From: JAENVU01 sp963765075
GTDB lineage: Bacteria; Actinomycetota; Acidimicrobiia; IMCC26256; JAENVU01
NCBI GenBank assembly: GCA_963765075.1
Contig: CAVXVA010000008.1
Coordinates: 744,001-808,000 of the forward strand
DNA: 64,000 bases
Reading direction: 5' to 3'
Shown: one piece after another, positions 35,158 to 45,630 of the stretch
Layout: every line of letters begins with the position of its first letter
Position numbering within the stretch: position 1 is the first letter of the stretch
Notes under the pieces: generated by a model
The model's database searches: none
Told to the model about the DNA's origin: nothing
Seen by the model: the letters and a program-made list of their open reading frames with translations, nothing else
Position numbers and translations under genes: made by a program

Positions 35158-35952
35158 TCAGCCCCGCGCCAGGATCTCGCCGTGGAGCACGGCGTACCAA
35201 CCGTCGGGCTGGTCGGCCCAAGTTCTCCATGCCGCCGAGATGGCCTCGAGTTCGTTGCGATCGGACAACCCGTAGTCGACTGCCTGGGTCGCGAACGAGG
35301 AGTCGACCACTCGGTCGGCCCAGAGGCCGCCCCACCAGGCGCGTGACTCGGGATCGGCGAAGGTCCAGGTCGAAGTGGTCGCGGTGATGTCGGTGAAGCC
35401 GGCTCGCTGGGCCCACCCGAGCAGGTAGCGACCGGCGTTGGCCTCGGCCTCATTGCGCTCGGTGATCTGGTGGTACAGCTCGTTCCACCGAGTGATCAGG
35501 GGCGTGTCGGGCGCCCAGCTGAACGCCTGGTAGTCGGCGTCGCGGGCCGCGACCACGCCGCCGGGGGCGACCGCACGGCGCATCTCCCTGAGTGCCGCGA
35601 CCGGATCGGACAGATGCTGCAGCACCTGGTGCGCGTGGACGACGTCGAACGTGTCGTCGTCGGCCTCCAGCGCGTACACGTCACCGACCGCGAACCGCAC
35701 CCGCTCGGGATCGTCGTTGACCGCCCGCGCCGCGGTGATGGCGTCAACCGCAGCATCGATGCCGAGGACCGGACCCGGCGCAACCCGTGCCGCAAGATCC
35801 ATGGTGATGTTGCCCGGACCACACCCGACGTCGAGCAGCGTCTGGCCCGGGCGCAGGTCGTGGAGGAGATAGCCCGCCGAGTTCTCGGCCGTGCGCCAGC
35901 GGTGGCTCCGCAACACCGATTCGTGATGCCCATGCGAGTAGGTGTCGTTCAT
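35158..35952 (-). CDS. Class I SAM-dependent methyltransferase
   Basis: 264 aa. AdoMet-binding motif I is LLDVGCGPGNITMDLA, motif II IDAAVDAI, and FDVVHAHQVLQHL forms the post-motif II/III region seen in UbiE/Coq5-type small-molecule methyltransferases. The C-terminal half forms a cap with an aromatic-rich WTFADPESRAWWGGLW. The substrate is unknown. The terminal segment reaches within 15 bp of the convergent oxygenase-like gene. Confidence 0.9.
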   Translation of the reverse strand: MNDTYSHGHHESVLRSHRWRTAENSAGYLLHDLRPGQTLLDVGCGPGNITMDLAARVAPGPVLGIDAAVDAITAARAVNDDPERVRFAVGDVYALEADDDTFDVVHAHQVLQHLSDPVAALREMRRAVAPGGVVAARDADYQAFSWAPDTPLITRWNELYHQITERNEAEANAGRYLLGWAQRAGFTDITATTSTWTFADPESRAWWGGLWADRVVDSSFATQAVDYGLSDRNELEAISAAWRTWADQPDGWYAVLHGEILARG

Positions 35953-36048
35953 CGCTGCATCGTCCCAGACGTTGGCGCCTGTGGTCGGTGAATATCTCTG
36001 GGGCTCGATACTCCTAGTGTTTGGGGCACGGCGACGGAGGGATTGCGC

Positions 36049-37189
36049 ATGGAACTGGCCATGGAGGGTGGACCGGTCGAGATCCTCGGCGCACTCGACG
36101 TCGATCGCACCGAAACCGGGATTGCGCCGAGGCGGCTCCCGGCGTGGACGCGTCCGCAGGTCCCCGACCTGTTCATGGAGTTCATGGTCACGCTGACGAG
36201 CGGCGTCCGGCTCGCGTTCCGAACCGACTCACCCTGGATCGAACTCGACGCCATGCCGACCGGGTTCGCGTTTGCCGGGATGGTGCCCCATCCGATCTCG
36301 TTCGACCTCGTGGTCGACGGACAACGCGTGGCCCGCCGGCAGGGCGAGTTCGGCACTCGTCTGGTCATCGATCTGGTCACCCAGGACGTACAGATCGAAC
36401 GCGGTGACCCTGCGGCGCTGCGGTTCGAGGGGCTGGGTTCGGAGATGAAGTCGGTGGAGGTGTGGTTGCCCCAGAACGCGGCGACCGAGCTGCGATCACT
36501 GCGAGTTGCGGATGGATCCGTCGTGGAACCGCCCCAACGGGCCCGCCGTCGCTGGGCGCACTACGGCAGTTCGATCAGTCACTGCCTCGAAGCGCACGGA
36601 CCGACCGAGATCTGGCCGGCCATCGCCGCGCGCGCTCGGGAAGGTCGAGTTGCAGCAGTTCGGCTTCGCCGGGCAGTGCCATCTCGATCAGTTCGTCGCT
36701 CGCTCGATGGCTGCTCAGCGCGCCGACGTCATCAGTCTGAAGGTCGGAATCAACGTGGTGAACGCCGACAGTCTCAAAGAGCGAACCTTCGCTCCGGCGC
36801 TCCACGGATTCCTCGACACCCTGCGAGAGTCCCAACCCGACACGCCGATCCTCGTGGTCTCGCCGATCATCTGCCCGATGGCCGAGGACCACCCGGGCCC
36901 GACGATCCCCGACGGACAGGGTGGGTTCCGCATCGTTGCCGGAGGACCGGCCGAGCTTCGGGCCACCAGCCTGACGCTGCAACGTATTCGCGCCATCGTG
37001 GCCGAGGTGGTCGAAGGTCGGCGAGCGCAGGGCGACAGCAAACTGTTCACCTTCAGTGGCCTCGAACTCTTCGATGAGGTCGACGCCCCGACCCTGCCCG
37101 ACGGTCTGCACCCTGATGGTGACGGCTACGTCCGGATCGGTGAACGATTCGCCGCCCTCGCCTTCGGTCCGGGCCGCCCCTTCGAATAA
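36049..37189 (+). CDS. SGNH/GDSL-type hydrolase with N-terminal beta-sandwich (frameshift near 36,640)
   Basis: About 380 aa in two frames joined near GCCGCGCGCGCTCGG (about 36,640), a GC dinucleotide run. An N-terminal carbohydrate-esterase-2-like jelly-roll region (residues 1-150) precedes the SGNH domain: HYGSSIS (nucleophile Ser block), FGFAGQCHLDQF (Gly block), LKVGINVVN (Asn block) and LPDGLHPDGDGY (catalytic Asp-His). The family deacylates or deacetylates esters, including sugar acetates. CGGAGGG 8 nt upstream supports ATG 36049. A nested hairpin follows 10 bp after the stop. Confidence 0.78.
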
Positions 37190-37198
37190 TCCACCGCG

Positions 37199-37246
37199 AC
37201 TTTTTGTCTGCGCGTGGGCTCAAGCCCAACCCCACAGACAAAAAGT
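37199..37246 (+). terminator. Nested inverted repeat with T/A runs
   Basis: The outer arms ACTTTTTGTCTG (37199-37210) and CAGACAAAAAGT (37235-37246) are exact complements. Inside sits TGGGCT-CA-AGCCCA (37215-37228). The repeat follows the SGNH gene by 10 bp and precedes the membrane protein gene by 72 bp. The five-T run is in the left arm, not after the stem, so terminator function is inferred. Confidence 0.55.
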
Positions 37247-37318
37247 GGCGGTGCGGGGCCGCGCGGACATTCGGGGGGAACGGGGCGACAATGCGGCATC
37301 CGGTGAGAGGGGAAACGG

Positions 37319-39663
37319 ATGCGGACTCGAACGGTCGCGGCAGGCGCGATGGCGGCGTTGGTGCTGGCGGTGGCGGCGGCGCCGGCCGGAGCCGCCACCC
37401 CGGCGAGACCGGTCCGGGCACGGGTTCCGGTCGATCGCGTGCTCATCGTCTCGCTCCCAGGGGTGGGCTGGCGCGATCTGGGCCGCGACGATCTTCCGAA
37501 CTTGCACGACCTGCTCCAAGACGCGGCCGTCGCCGATCTGTCGACCCGCGCGCCGGGTATTCGCAACGATCTCGCCGGGAACTACGCGAGCCTCAGCGCC
37601 GGCGATAAAGCGGTCGGCCCGACTCCTGCGGTCGACGCGACCGGCGTGGCCACGCCGGGAGCGACCTACCGGGTCGACGAGCAACTCGGCGATACCACCG
37701 CGGGTGAGATCTTTACGCGTCGGACCGGCCGGCTGGCGAACACCGGTCTGGTCGTGTTCGACGCGGCGCGGGTGATCGCCGCGAACGGTGCGACGCCGTA
37801 TCAACCGACGATCGGTGCGTTCGGCGACGCGTTGGCGGGCGCCGGTTGGAATCGGTCGGTGATTGCCAACGCCGATGGTCAGGACGTGCCGGGGAGCGCC
37901 GCGCAACCGCGTCGGTTCGCTCCCATCGGGATGATGGACGGCGCGGGCACCGTGCCCGGCGGCGAGGTCGGCTCCGAGTTGCTCACGCGGGCACCGATGG
38001 TGCCGTTCGGCAAACATCTCGATGTCAACGCGGTCGAGTACGCATTCGCGACGGCATGGACGCCGAAGTCGGTGGTGCTCGTCGAAGGCTCCGATCTCGT
38101 TCGGGCCGAGGAGTATCGGGCGGCCGTGTCGGCTCGCCGGGCCCGCCAACTCCGGGCCAACGCGCTCCGACGCACCGACGCGCTGGTGGGCCAACTGCTC
38201 ACCCACGTGGACTTCACACGAGATGCGGTGGTGGTGCTGGGGACTGCGCCCAACCCGGCCGACGGGCGCCTCGCCGCAGTTGCGGTGCGCGCGCCGGGGG
38301 TTGAACCCGGCTTGCTGCGTTCGGGCACGACCCAACGGACCGGGTTCGTGCAGTTGATGGATGTGGCCCCATCGGTGCTCGATCTGGTCGGGGTGCAAGC
38401 CCCCGAGTCCATGCGGGGCCGCGCCGTTGCCGTCGGCCGGACGAGTACCGATGCCGCGCGCAATCAGCGATTCCTGATCGACGCCGATTCGGCCGCGCAA
38501 TTCCGGTCCGAGGTGTTGGCGCCGGTCGCGTCGGTGCTGCTCGTGATGATGGCGGGTCTGATCGGTATCGGCGTGCTCGCGGCGGTGCGGCCGCGTTCGG
38601 TGTGGCCGCTCGTGGCGCGTTGGTGGGCGCCCGTGACCTTGGCGTTGCTCCCCACGATCTTCCTCGCGCGGAGCTTGCCGTTCCATCGGATCGGGACCGG
38701 CGGATACTGGGCGTGGGTCGGTCTCGGTTCCGTCGCAGTGGCGGCCGGTGCCCGGATACTCGGTCGGCGTCACGCGTTGGATTCGGTGCTCGTCCTCTTG
38801 GGGGCGAGCGTGATCGTGCTCGGATTCGATGCTGTCGCCGGAAGCCCGCTCCAGTTCAACGGTGCGCTCGGGTTCTCACCCGAGATCGCGGGACGGTTCA
38901 TCGGGTTCGGCAACGCCGGGTACGCCGTGTTCTCGGCGAGTGCACTCCTCCTCGCCGGTCTGCTCGTCGTGCGCTGTCCTCGCGGGGACGCGCCGCGGCC
39001 CTCGTGCTCCTCGCCGGTGTTGTCGTCATTGACGGCGCACCGGTCTGGGGGGCCGACGTCGGCGGGGTGCTCTCGCTGGTCCCGGTCTTCGGCATCGTGG
39101 CGATGCGGCTCATGGGCTGGCGGATCCGGGTGCGTACGGCATTGGTGGCGTTCGCGGCGACGATGGTCGCCGCCGCGGGTGCTGTCGCGGTCGACCTCTC
39201 CCGTGCGACGGGGAGTCGATCGCATCTCGGACGTCTCGTCGAACAGGTGCGACGCGAGGGTGGGGGAGAGTTCGTCGACGTGGTCACCCGCAAGCTCACC
39301 GCGAACCTCTCCACGTGGAGCACCTCACCGTTCCGTTGGATGGTGCCGCTCTTGCTCGTCGGGACGATCGCACTCTGGCTCGTTCCCGACTCGAACCTGC
39401 CGGCTGTGTGGCGCCGCCTCGACCCGACCCGGGCGCTCACCATTGGGTTCCCCATGCTCGTGGTGTTGGGGTACGGCCTCAACGACACGGGGGTGTTGGT
39501 GATTGCGCTGATGGGCGCGATCGGGCTCGCCACCGTCGTCGCGGTCGCGAACCAAGGAGCGGCAGGTGAGGAACTCGCCGTCCCCGGCTACGGTGCGGCC
39601 GCACCCGAACGATTCCGTGGAGGACTTCGCCATGCCCTACGTGAGCGGTCGCATCATCCATGA
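37319..39663 (+). CDS. Membrane protein with N-terminal alkaline-phosphatase-like domain (frameshift near 38,970)
   Basis: About 781 codons. A signal peptide (about residues 1-25, ending AGAA) is followed by an extracytoplasmic domain with VDRVLIVSLPGVGWRDL at its start and FVQLMDVAPSVLDLVG near its end, the pattern of alkaline-phosphatase/phosphopentomutase-fold proteins. About nine membrane helices then start near residue 400. The frame breaks near GTCGTGCGCTGTCC (about 38,970). The continuation RALSSRGRAAALVLLAGVVV runs to a stop at 39663. Related actinobacterial proteins are uncharacterised. The 3' end overlaps the next gene's start by about 30 bp. Confidence 0.68.
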
Positions 39664-40840
39664 CGCGGATGCGCACATCATGGAGACGCCGACGTGGTTG
39701 CGTGACTACGCCGACCCCGACGTTCGGGAGCGGATCCCGCCGCTCTCCATGGGCGGCGGGAATGAACTGGCCCAGACCGGCGACCCCGACGAGCAGCTCC
39801 GCGATCTGACTGCGACCTTCGAACGCATCGCCGCCAAGCACGCGTCGGCGGAGTATCAGTCGACCGAAGCCGCCGACATCATGGCGCGCAAGAACTTTGC
39901 CGCGACCGGTTCCTTCGTCGCGGCCGATCGGCCACGCGCGTTGGACCTGCTCGGCTTCGAGAGCCAGCTGATGTTCAACACGTTCCACAATCGCCGGCTC
40001 CACGATTGGGAGCACCAGGGTGATCTCGAACTCGCCTACGGAACCGCTCGCGCGCATAACCGCGGCATGATCGATTTCTGTTCCGTCGATTCCCGATTGT
40101 TGCCGACGGCGTACGTCCCGCTCGTCGACTTCGCAGCCGCCGCGGAGATGGCCGGCGAGGCCATCGGAGCGGGCGCGTCAGCGTTGCTCGTCGCGTCGGG
40201 ATGTCCGGCCGGCCACTCGCCCAGCCATCGATCCCTCGACCCGGTGTGGGCGCAGGCACAAGAGGCCGGGATCCCGGTGGTGTTCCACGTTGGCGGCACC
40301 GACGATCTCATCGACTCGAACTACTTCGTCAACGGTCTTCCCATTCCGCCGGACTTCCACGGTGGTGAGGAGAACTTCCGGTCGGTCGACTACATGGGCA
40401 TCCCCGGTCCGCCCGCGCAAACGCTGGCGACGATGATCTTCGACGGCGTGTTCGACCGGTTTCCGCGGCTGCGCGTCGGCGTCATCGAACAAGGGGCGAT
40501 CTGGGTGCCGTCGTGGATGCGGCAGATGGAGTCGGCGTTCGAGGCGTTCCACCGGCACGAGGATCGGATCAAGGCCCTCGAGCTTCGGCCGTCGGAGTAC
40601 GTCCGCCGGCAGATGCGGTTCACGCCCTATCCCACCGAGGACGTGGGCTGGATCGTCGAGCAGGCCGGCCCCGAGGTCGCGATGTTCTCGTCCGACTATC
40701 CCCACGTCGAAGGCGGACGCAAGCCCTACGAGCGGTTCGAAGCGTCACTCGGCGATGCCACCGAAGCGGTGCGCCGGGCCTTCTACTGCGACAACTTCTT
40801 GGACCTCATGGGTTCGGCCGGGGTCGGTCTCGCCGCGTAG
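39632..40840 (+). CDS. Amidohydrolase family protein (metal-dependent, ACMSD-like)
   Basis: 402 aa from ATG 39632, chosen over GTG 39566 because GGAGG lies 8 nt upstream. The frame opens HDADAHIMETPTWLRDY, giving the DxH metal pair. VVFHVGGTDD provides a further His, and MFSSDYPHVEGG is the conserved terminal SDYPH motif with the metal Asp. This is the amidohydrolase_2/ACMSD-like TIM barrel. Related enzymes decarboxylate or hydrolyse aromatic and carboxylic compounds; the substrate is unknown. A second amidohydrolase of this type lies at 51-52 kb. Confidence 0.92.
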   Translation: MPYVSGRIIHDADAHIMETPTWLRDYADPDVRERIPPLSMGGGNELAQTGDPDEQLRDLTATFERIAAKHASAEYQSTEAADIMARKNFAATGSFVAADRPRALDLLGFESQLMFNTFHNRRLHDWEHQGDLELAYGTARAHNRGMIDFCSVDSRLLPTAYVPLVDFAAAAEMAGEAIGAGASALLVASGCPAGHSPSHRSLDPVWAQAQEAGIPVVFHVGGTDDLIDSNYFVNGLPIPPDFHGGEENFRSVDYMGIPGPPAQTLATMIFDGVFDRFPRLRVGVIEQGAIWVPSWMRQMESAFEAFHRHEDRIKALELRPSEYVRRQMRFTPYPTEDVGWIVEQAGPEVAMFSSDYPHVEGGRKPYERFEASLGDATEAVRRAFYCDNFLDLMGSAGVGLAA

Positions 40841-40859
40841 GAAGTGCGAGAATCCCTCG

Positions 40860-42026
40860 GTGACTCAGGGGTACGTGCATCCGGATTTCGCCGAGGTCGC
40901 GACCGCGTTGCGGTCGACGTTGCGGCACAAGCGAGGCGGTGGTGGGGCCGCCGCCGTGTACCACCACGGCGAGAAGGTCGTCGACATCTGGGCCGGGACC
41001 CAGGACCGGACCGGCACCCGCTGGGGTGAGACGACGACCGCCATGAGTTTCTCGACGACGAAGGGCGTCGTCGCCACCGCGGCGCATCGCCTTGCGAGCC
41101 GCGGCCTCCTCGACATCGAGGCGCCAGTGGGTGAGTACTGGCCGGAGTTCAAGGCCGCAGGCAAGGCGAACATCCGCGTCGCGAACCTGCTCGACCACTC
41201 GGCGGGGATGCACCGGGTGCGCGGCGTGATCACCGATGGCGAGATGCTCCTCGATTGGGATCGGGTCACCGCGGCGCTCGCCGCCGCGCCCGCGAGGTAC
41301 GCGCCGGGCGCGCACCACGGGTACCACGCGATCACCTACGGCTATCTGGTCGGTGAAGTGTTGCGGCGCGTCGCCGGCGGCTCGGTTGACGACATCGTGC
41401 AGGCCGAGATCGCCCGCCCGCTCGAGATCGAAGGGATGGCGATCGGTGCTCGCGGCCTCGCCCGCGGGAACGTGGCGACGTTGCGGACGGCGTGGCCGAA
41501 CTCCGAGAAGGCACAACGGTTCGTGAGTCGCGCCGACCGGTGGAACCGGCTCCAGGCTCCTATCGATGCCTTCATGATCCACGATCTTCCCGACGTCATC
41601 GATTCGGGTGCCATCTACGACGTCGAGGCGCCGGCGCTCAACGGATGTTTCACCGCGCGGTCGCTGGCGCGTATGTACTCGGCGCTCGCCATCAACGAGT
41701 CGGTCGACGGGTCACCGTTCCTGAGCGAAGCCGCGATGCGCGCCGCGACCACCGTACGGACCCGGTCGCGAGATCTCGTCGTCGGATTCCCGATGCGGTG
41801 GCGGCTCGGGTATCACATGGCCGCGACGAACCGTGGAGTGCTCCCCGCCGGGTTCGGCCACTTCGGTCTCGGTGGGTCGGGCGGGTGGGCGGACCCATCG
41901 AGAGAACTCGCGGTCGCGATGACGTGTAACCGCATGGCCGGCACGCCGTTCGGTGATCAGCGGTTCCTCAAGATCGGTGCCGCCGCGGTCAAGTGCGCGG
42001 AACGTCGCGATCGACTGCCCGTCTAG
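40860..42026 (+). CDS. Serine hydrolase (beta-lactamase/esterase EstB type)
   Basis: 388 aa from GTG 40860. The nucleophile motif SxxK is SFSTTKG (residues about 62-68), the Tyr motif is HHGYHAITYGYLVGE, and the third motif region is HFGLGGSGGWADP. This is the class C beta-lactamase/esterase fold, without a signal peptide, so it is cytoplasmic and probably an esterase or amidase rather than a resistance enzyme. GAGAAT lies 6 nt before the start. It stands between the amidohydrolase and the lipoprotein esterase. Confidence 0.9.
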   Translation: MTQGYVHPDFAEVATALRSTLRHKRGGGGAAAVYHHGEKVVDIWAGTQDRTGTRWGETTTAMSFSTTKGVVATAAHRLASRGLLDIEAPVGEYWPEFKAAGKANIRVANLLDHSAGMHRVRGVITDGEMLLDWDRVTAALAAAPARYAPGAHHGYHAITYGYLVGEVLRRVAGGSVDDIVQAEIARPLEIEGMAIGARGLARGNVATLRTAWPNSEKAQRFVSRADRWNRLQAPIDAFMIHDLPDVIDSGAIYDVEAPALNGCFTARSLARMYSALAINESVDGSPFLSEAAMRAATTVRTRSRDLVVGFPMRWRLGYHMAATNRGVLPAGFGHFGLGGSGGWADPSRELAVAMTCNRMAGTPFGDQRFLKIGAAAVKCAERRDRLPV

Positions 42027-42059
42027 GGTCCTGGGCAGTTCACGCTCCTGGGGGGATTC

Positions 42060-43133
42060 ATGAACGTTCGGTACCGGCTGGGCACCGTGCTCGTGCTTTG
42101 TGGGGCGTTGGTTGGGTCCGCGTGTTCGAGCGATGGGTCCTCACCGAAATCGGCGTCGACCCCTTCAACGAAGGGGAGGCCGACGCCGCAGGACCCCGCG
42201 TCGGTCCCGGCCGCACCATCGAGCGGCTGCGATTCCAGCGGCGCGGCGGTTCCCGGTCACACGAAGCAGACGCTGACTTCGGGAGGCGAGGAGCGCTGGT
42301 ACTACCAGGACGTTCCGGCGACCACTGCGAGTGCCGGCACGCCGATGCCCGTCGTGTTCGATTTCCACGGATACTCCGAAGGTGCCGACGTCCATCTGCA
42401 GATGAGTGACCTGAGGGGGTTCGGCGACGAGAAGGGATTCGTCACCATCACCCCGCAAGGTACCGGCGCCGTCGCGCGGTGGGAGGCAACCATCGGATCG
42501 AAGGACGCGACGTTCTTCGGCGAGATGCTCGATCAGGTCGAGTCCCGGCTGTGCGTGGACACCAACCGGGTCTACGTGACCGGCCTCTCGAACGGGGCGT
42601 TCATGACTTCGGCCATCGCGTGTCAGTTCAGCGACCGGGTCGCGGCGGTCGCGCCGGTCGCCGGGGTACGAAACCTCGCCGACTGCGCGACGAACCGGGC
42701 GGTGCCGATGGTCGCGTTCCACGGTACGGCCGACGGCTTCGTGGCCTTCGACGGCGGTATCGGCGAGAAGGGGCTCGATCTTCCTGCGCCCGATGGCTCA
42801 GGGAAGACGTTGCGGGACACCCTGACGCCCGAGCAGCTGAAGTCGGGAGGCACGGACTCGGTCCCGACGATCATGGCGGCGTGGGCGAAGCGCAACGGAT
42901 GCACTCCCAAGGCCAAGGAATCGCCGGTTGCCGCCGATGTCACCACGGTCACATTCACCTGCCCCGCGGGTCACGACACGGTTCTCTACCGCGTCACCGA
43001 CGGCGGTCACACATGGCCCGGCAGCACCTTCTCCCAGGCGATCGAGTCGGTCGTCGGTCATACGACGACGAACGTGAATGCCGACGAAGTGATGTGGGAC
43101 TTCTTCGTGGCCCATCCGCGGCGGTCGTCGTGA
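42060..43133 (+). CDS. Secreted lipoprotein esterase, LpqC/PHB-depolymerase-like
   Basis: 357 aa. A lipoprotein signal ends GSACSSDG, so the Cys at about residue 22 is lipidated. After a Ser/Pro linker the hydrolase core has FDFHGYSEGADVH, the nucleophile elbow VTGLSNGAFMTSAIAC (GxSxG variant GLSNG) and a terminal GGHTWPG with the catalytic His. LpqC-like esterases and feruloyl esterases or PHB depolymerases share this pattern. GGGGGG before ATG 42060 is a ribosome binding site. Its stop overlaps the M20 gene by 4 bp (GTGA). Confidence 0.9.
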   Translation: MNVRYRLGTVLVLCGALVGSACSSDGSSPKSASTPSTKGRPTPQDPASVPAAPSSGCDSSGAAVPGHTKQTLTSGGEERWYYQDVPATTASAGTPMPVVFDFHGYSEGADVHLQMSDLRGFGDEKGFVTITPQGTGAVARWEATIGSKDATFFGEMLDQVESRLCVDTNRVYVTGLSNGAFMTSAIACQFSDRVAAVAPVAGVRNLADCATNRAVPMVAFHGTADGFVAFDGGIGEKGLDLPAPDGSGKTLRDTLTPEQLKSGGTDSVPTIMAAWAKRNGCTPKAKESPVAADVTTVTFTCPAGHDTVLYRVTDGGHTWPGSTFSQAIESVVGHTTTNVNADEVMWDFFVAHPRRSS

Positions 43134-44332
43134 CGAATATGGATCCGATGAAGGCCGCCGCATCGGCGACCGTCGACGCCCGGTCCGAAGATCTCGTCGA
43201 GATCTCCCACGCCATCCATGCGCGGCCGGAACTCGGGTTCGAGGAGCATTTTGCGGCGGGTGTACTCGCCGACGGTCTGGAGGCCGGCGGGTTCGCGGTC
43301 GAGCGGGCCGGGTTCGGCATCGACACCGCGTTCGTCGGCCGAATCGGGAATCCTGCCGGCGTCCACGTGATCGTGTGTTGTGAGTACGACGCGCTGCCGG
43401 CGATCGGGCACGGCTGCGGGCACAACATCATCGCGGCCGCGGGGCTCGGCGCGGGACTGGCACTCGCGCCGCTCGTCGAAGACCTCGGTGGCCACCTCAC
43501 GGTGCTGGGCACGCCGGCGGAGGAACTGGGCAAGGGCGGCAAGATCGCGCTGCTCGAACGCGGCGCGTTCGACGGCGCCGACGTCGCGATGATGGTGCAC
43601 CCGTCGGTGGCCGATGTGGGCTGGGCCCCCCATATCGCGACCACGCACCTCGAGATCGAGATGCGGGGCAAAGCCGCGCACGCCGCAGCCGCCCCGTGGG
43701 ACGGCGTCAACGCGCTCGACGCGATCGTGCTCGGATACACGGGCGTCGCTGCGCTCCGTCAGCACCTGCGGCCCGGCACCGAGAAAGTGCACGGGATCAT
43801 CACGCATGGCGGTGATGCCGAGAACGTGGTCCCCGATCGTGCCGCCGCGGCCTTTCAGGTGCGGGCCGTGCAGGAGCGGTTGTTGGACGGCCTGAACGAG
43901 AAGGTCCTCAACTGCTTCCGGGGAGCTGCGCTCCAGACCGGCTGCACGATGCACGACCATCGCACCAGCACCTACCAGGAGCTGTGGCACAACCGCACGT
44001 TGGCCGAGACCTATCGAGCGAACGGCGAACTGCTGGGCCGACCGTTCATCGACCCGGACATCATCCCGATGTCGGTAGCGGGCAGCACCGACATGGGCAA
44101 TGTCTCCAAGGTCGTCCCGTCGATCCACGCCATGATCCGGATCGCCGATCTGGATGTGCCCGGTCACTCGGAGCGATTCCGGGAGTCTGCGATCTCGGGG
44201 GACGGTGATCGTGCGGTGGCTGACGGCGCCAAGATCTTGGCGATGACCGCAATCGATGCGTGGTCGGATCCGACGGTGCTGCACCATGCGCAGGCCGAGT
44301 TCGCTGCCAAAACCGCGGCGGAGCCGGACTAG
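43130..44332 (+). CDS. M20-family amidohydrolase/peptidase (ACY1L2-like)
   Basis: 400 aa from GTG 43130, overlapping the esterase stop; ATG 43139 is an alternative. HAIHARPELGFEEHFAAG opens the enzyme. Metal and catalytic residues are in VIVCCEYDALPAIGHGCGHN and LGTPAEELGKGGK, and the dimerisation domain contains MRGKAAHAAAAPWDG. SVAGSTDMGNVSKVVPSIH ends the catalytic domain. Such enzymes hydrolyse N-acylated amino acids or related amides. It is coupled to an extracytoplasmic esterase, but no shared pathway is evident. Confidence 0.93.
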   Translation: MTNMDPMKAAASATVDARSEDLVEISHAIHARPELGFEEHFAAGVLADGLEAGGFAVERAGFGIDTAFVGRIGNPAGVHVIVCCEYDALPAIGHGCGHNIIAAAGLGAGLALAPLVEDLGGHLTVLGTPAEELGKGGKIALLERGAFDGADVAMMVHPSVADVGWAPHIATTHLEIEMRGKAAHAAAAPWDGVNALDAIVLGYTGVAALRQHLRPGTEKVHGIITHGGDAENVVPDRAAAAFQVRAVQERLLDGLNEKVLNCFRGAALQTGCTMHDHRTSTYQELWHNRTLAETYRANGELLGRPFIDPDIIPMSVAGSTDMGNVSKVVPSIHAMIRIADLDVPGHSERFRESAISGDGDRAVADGAKILAMTAIDAWSDPTVLHHAQAEFAAKTAAEPD

Positions 44333-45577
44333 CTATTCGAGGGTGGCGTAGTTGGTCGACCGATCGTCGAGACGAGCACCCGCGACCGCGATGACGCACT
44401 CTCGGAGGTCGGCCAGGTACTCGTCGATCACCGGCGCGTTGCCCGCACTCACGGTCGAGTGCAACGCGTCGGGCGGTTTCTGCCGGTCATGGAACCAACC
44501 GCGCGCCTGCAACGCATCGCCGACCGCGAACACGTCAACCGCCGGATCGTCGGCCACGATGGCGAGGAGGTGGGCGTGGGGGTCACCCAGGATGGTGAGT
44601 CCCGGAATCGCCCGTACGCCGGCCCGCATCCGGTCGGCGGTCTCGATCGTGGTGCGGGTCAGGCGTCGGTAGCCCTCGAGTCCGAGGTGATGCATGACGG
44701 CCCAGGCCGTGGCCATCGGGAGCCCCGATCGGGTGCCCTGCATGTTGGGCGACGCGTAGAAGCCACCGAGCCAGTCCTCGAAGACGAAGGTCTGGTATCT
44801 GCGCAGCGCCTTGGTGCGATGGAGGATGATCGAGGCGCCCTTGGGGGCGTACCCGAGCTTGTGGATGTCAGCCGAGATCGTGGTCACCCCCTCGACGCGG
44901 AAGTCCCACGGCGCAACGTCCATGCCGAGTTGTTCCATGAACGGGAGGACGAATCCACCCATGCACGCGTCGGTGTGGAAGCTGGCGCCAACGCTCAGGG
45001 CGAGCGCGGCCAACTCGGGAATGGGATCGATGATGCCTTGGGGATACTGCGGCGCGGAGCCGACCACGAGCGCGGTGTTGGCGTTCACCAGGTCGGCGGC
45101 TGCGTTCACGTCGGCCCGCCAGTCAGAGTCGACCGGAACCCGGTTGACCTTCACACCGAAGTAGTGCGCAGCTTTGTGGAACGCGGCGTGGGCACTGATG
45201 GGCAGCACCATCTCGGGTTCGGTGATGCCCCGCTCGGCCTCGGCCCGCTCCACCGCCGCCCGCACTCCCATCAGGATCGACTCGGTGCCGCCGGAGGTGA
45301 GAAATCCAGCAGCGTCGGGCGAACCGTGGAGGAGGTCGGCAGTGATGCCGACGACCTCGGATTGGATCTCACCGAGACTCGGGAAGGCGATCGTGTTGAG
45401 TGCGTTCTCGTGCAGGTACATGAGCGCCGCGGCTTCGATCGCTTCGTTGGCCGCGGGGCCCGCGTCGTAGACCATCCCGAAGGTACGACCGTCCTGCCAG
45501 CGCACGTCCTTGGCGCGTTTGGCGGTCAGCGTGGCGATGATCTCGTCGGTCGTGAGTCCGTGTTCAGACAGCGTCAT
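44333..45577 (-). CDS. Second PLP-dependent lyase/decarboxylase (sphingosine-1-phosphate-lyase/MfnA-like)
   Basis: About 414 aa. FLTSGGTESILMGVRAA is the phosphate-binding segment, ASFHTDACMGGFVLPF the cofactor Asp region and TTISADIHKLGYAPKG carries the Schiff-base Lys. It aligns in layout with the PLP enzyme at 19.6-21.0 kb but differs in length and many positions, so they are distinct members rather than recent copies. It is transcribed alone, convergent with the M20 gene (1-bp gap) and divergent from the carboxylesterase. TACACT lies 8 nt before the ATG. The substrate is unknown. Confidence 0.87.
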   Translation of the reverse strand: MTLSEHGLTTDEIIATLTAKRAKDVRWQDGRTFGMVYDAGPAANEAIEAAALMYLHENALNTIAFPSLGEIQSEVVGITADLLHGSPDAAGFLTSGGTESILMGVRAAVERAEAERGITEPEMVLPISAHAAFHKAAHYFGVKVNRVPVDSDWRADVNAAADLVNANTALVVGSAPQYPQGIIDPIPELAALALSVGASFHTDACMGGFVLPFMEQLGMDVAPWDFRVEGVTTISADIHKLGYAPKGASIILHRTKALRRYQTFVFEDWLGGFYASPNMQGTRSGLPMATAWAVMHHLGLEGYRRLTRTTIETADRMRAGVRAIPGLTILGDPHAHLLAIVADDPAVDVFAVGDALQARGWFHDRQKPPDALHSTVSAGNAPVIDEYLADLRECVIAVAGARLDDRSTNYATLE

Positions 45578-45617
45578 GGCGAGCGAGTGTAGAGGTGCCG
45601 GGGAAGAACTGCCCCGG

Positions 45618-45623
45618 TACAGT
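45618..45623 (+). promoter_or_regulatory. Putative -10 element (TACAGT) of the carboxylesterase gene
   Basis: TACAGT lies 7 nt before GTG 45631, which selects that start over the in-frame GTG at 45595. Confidence 0.45.
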
Positions 45624-45630
45624 TCGGGTC

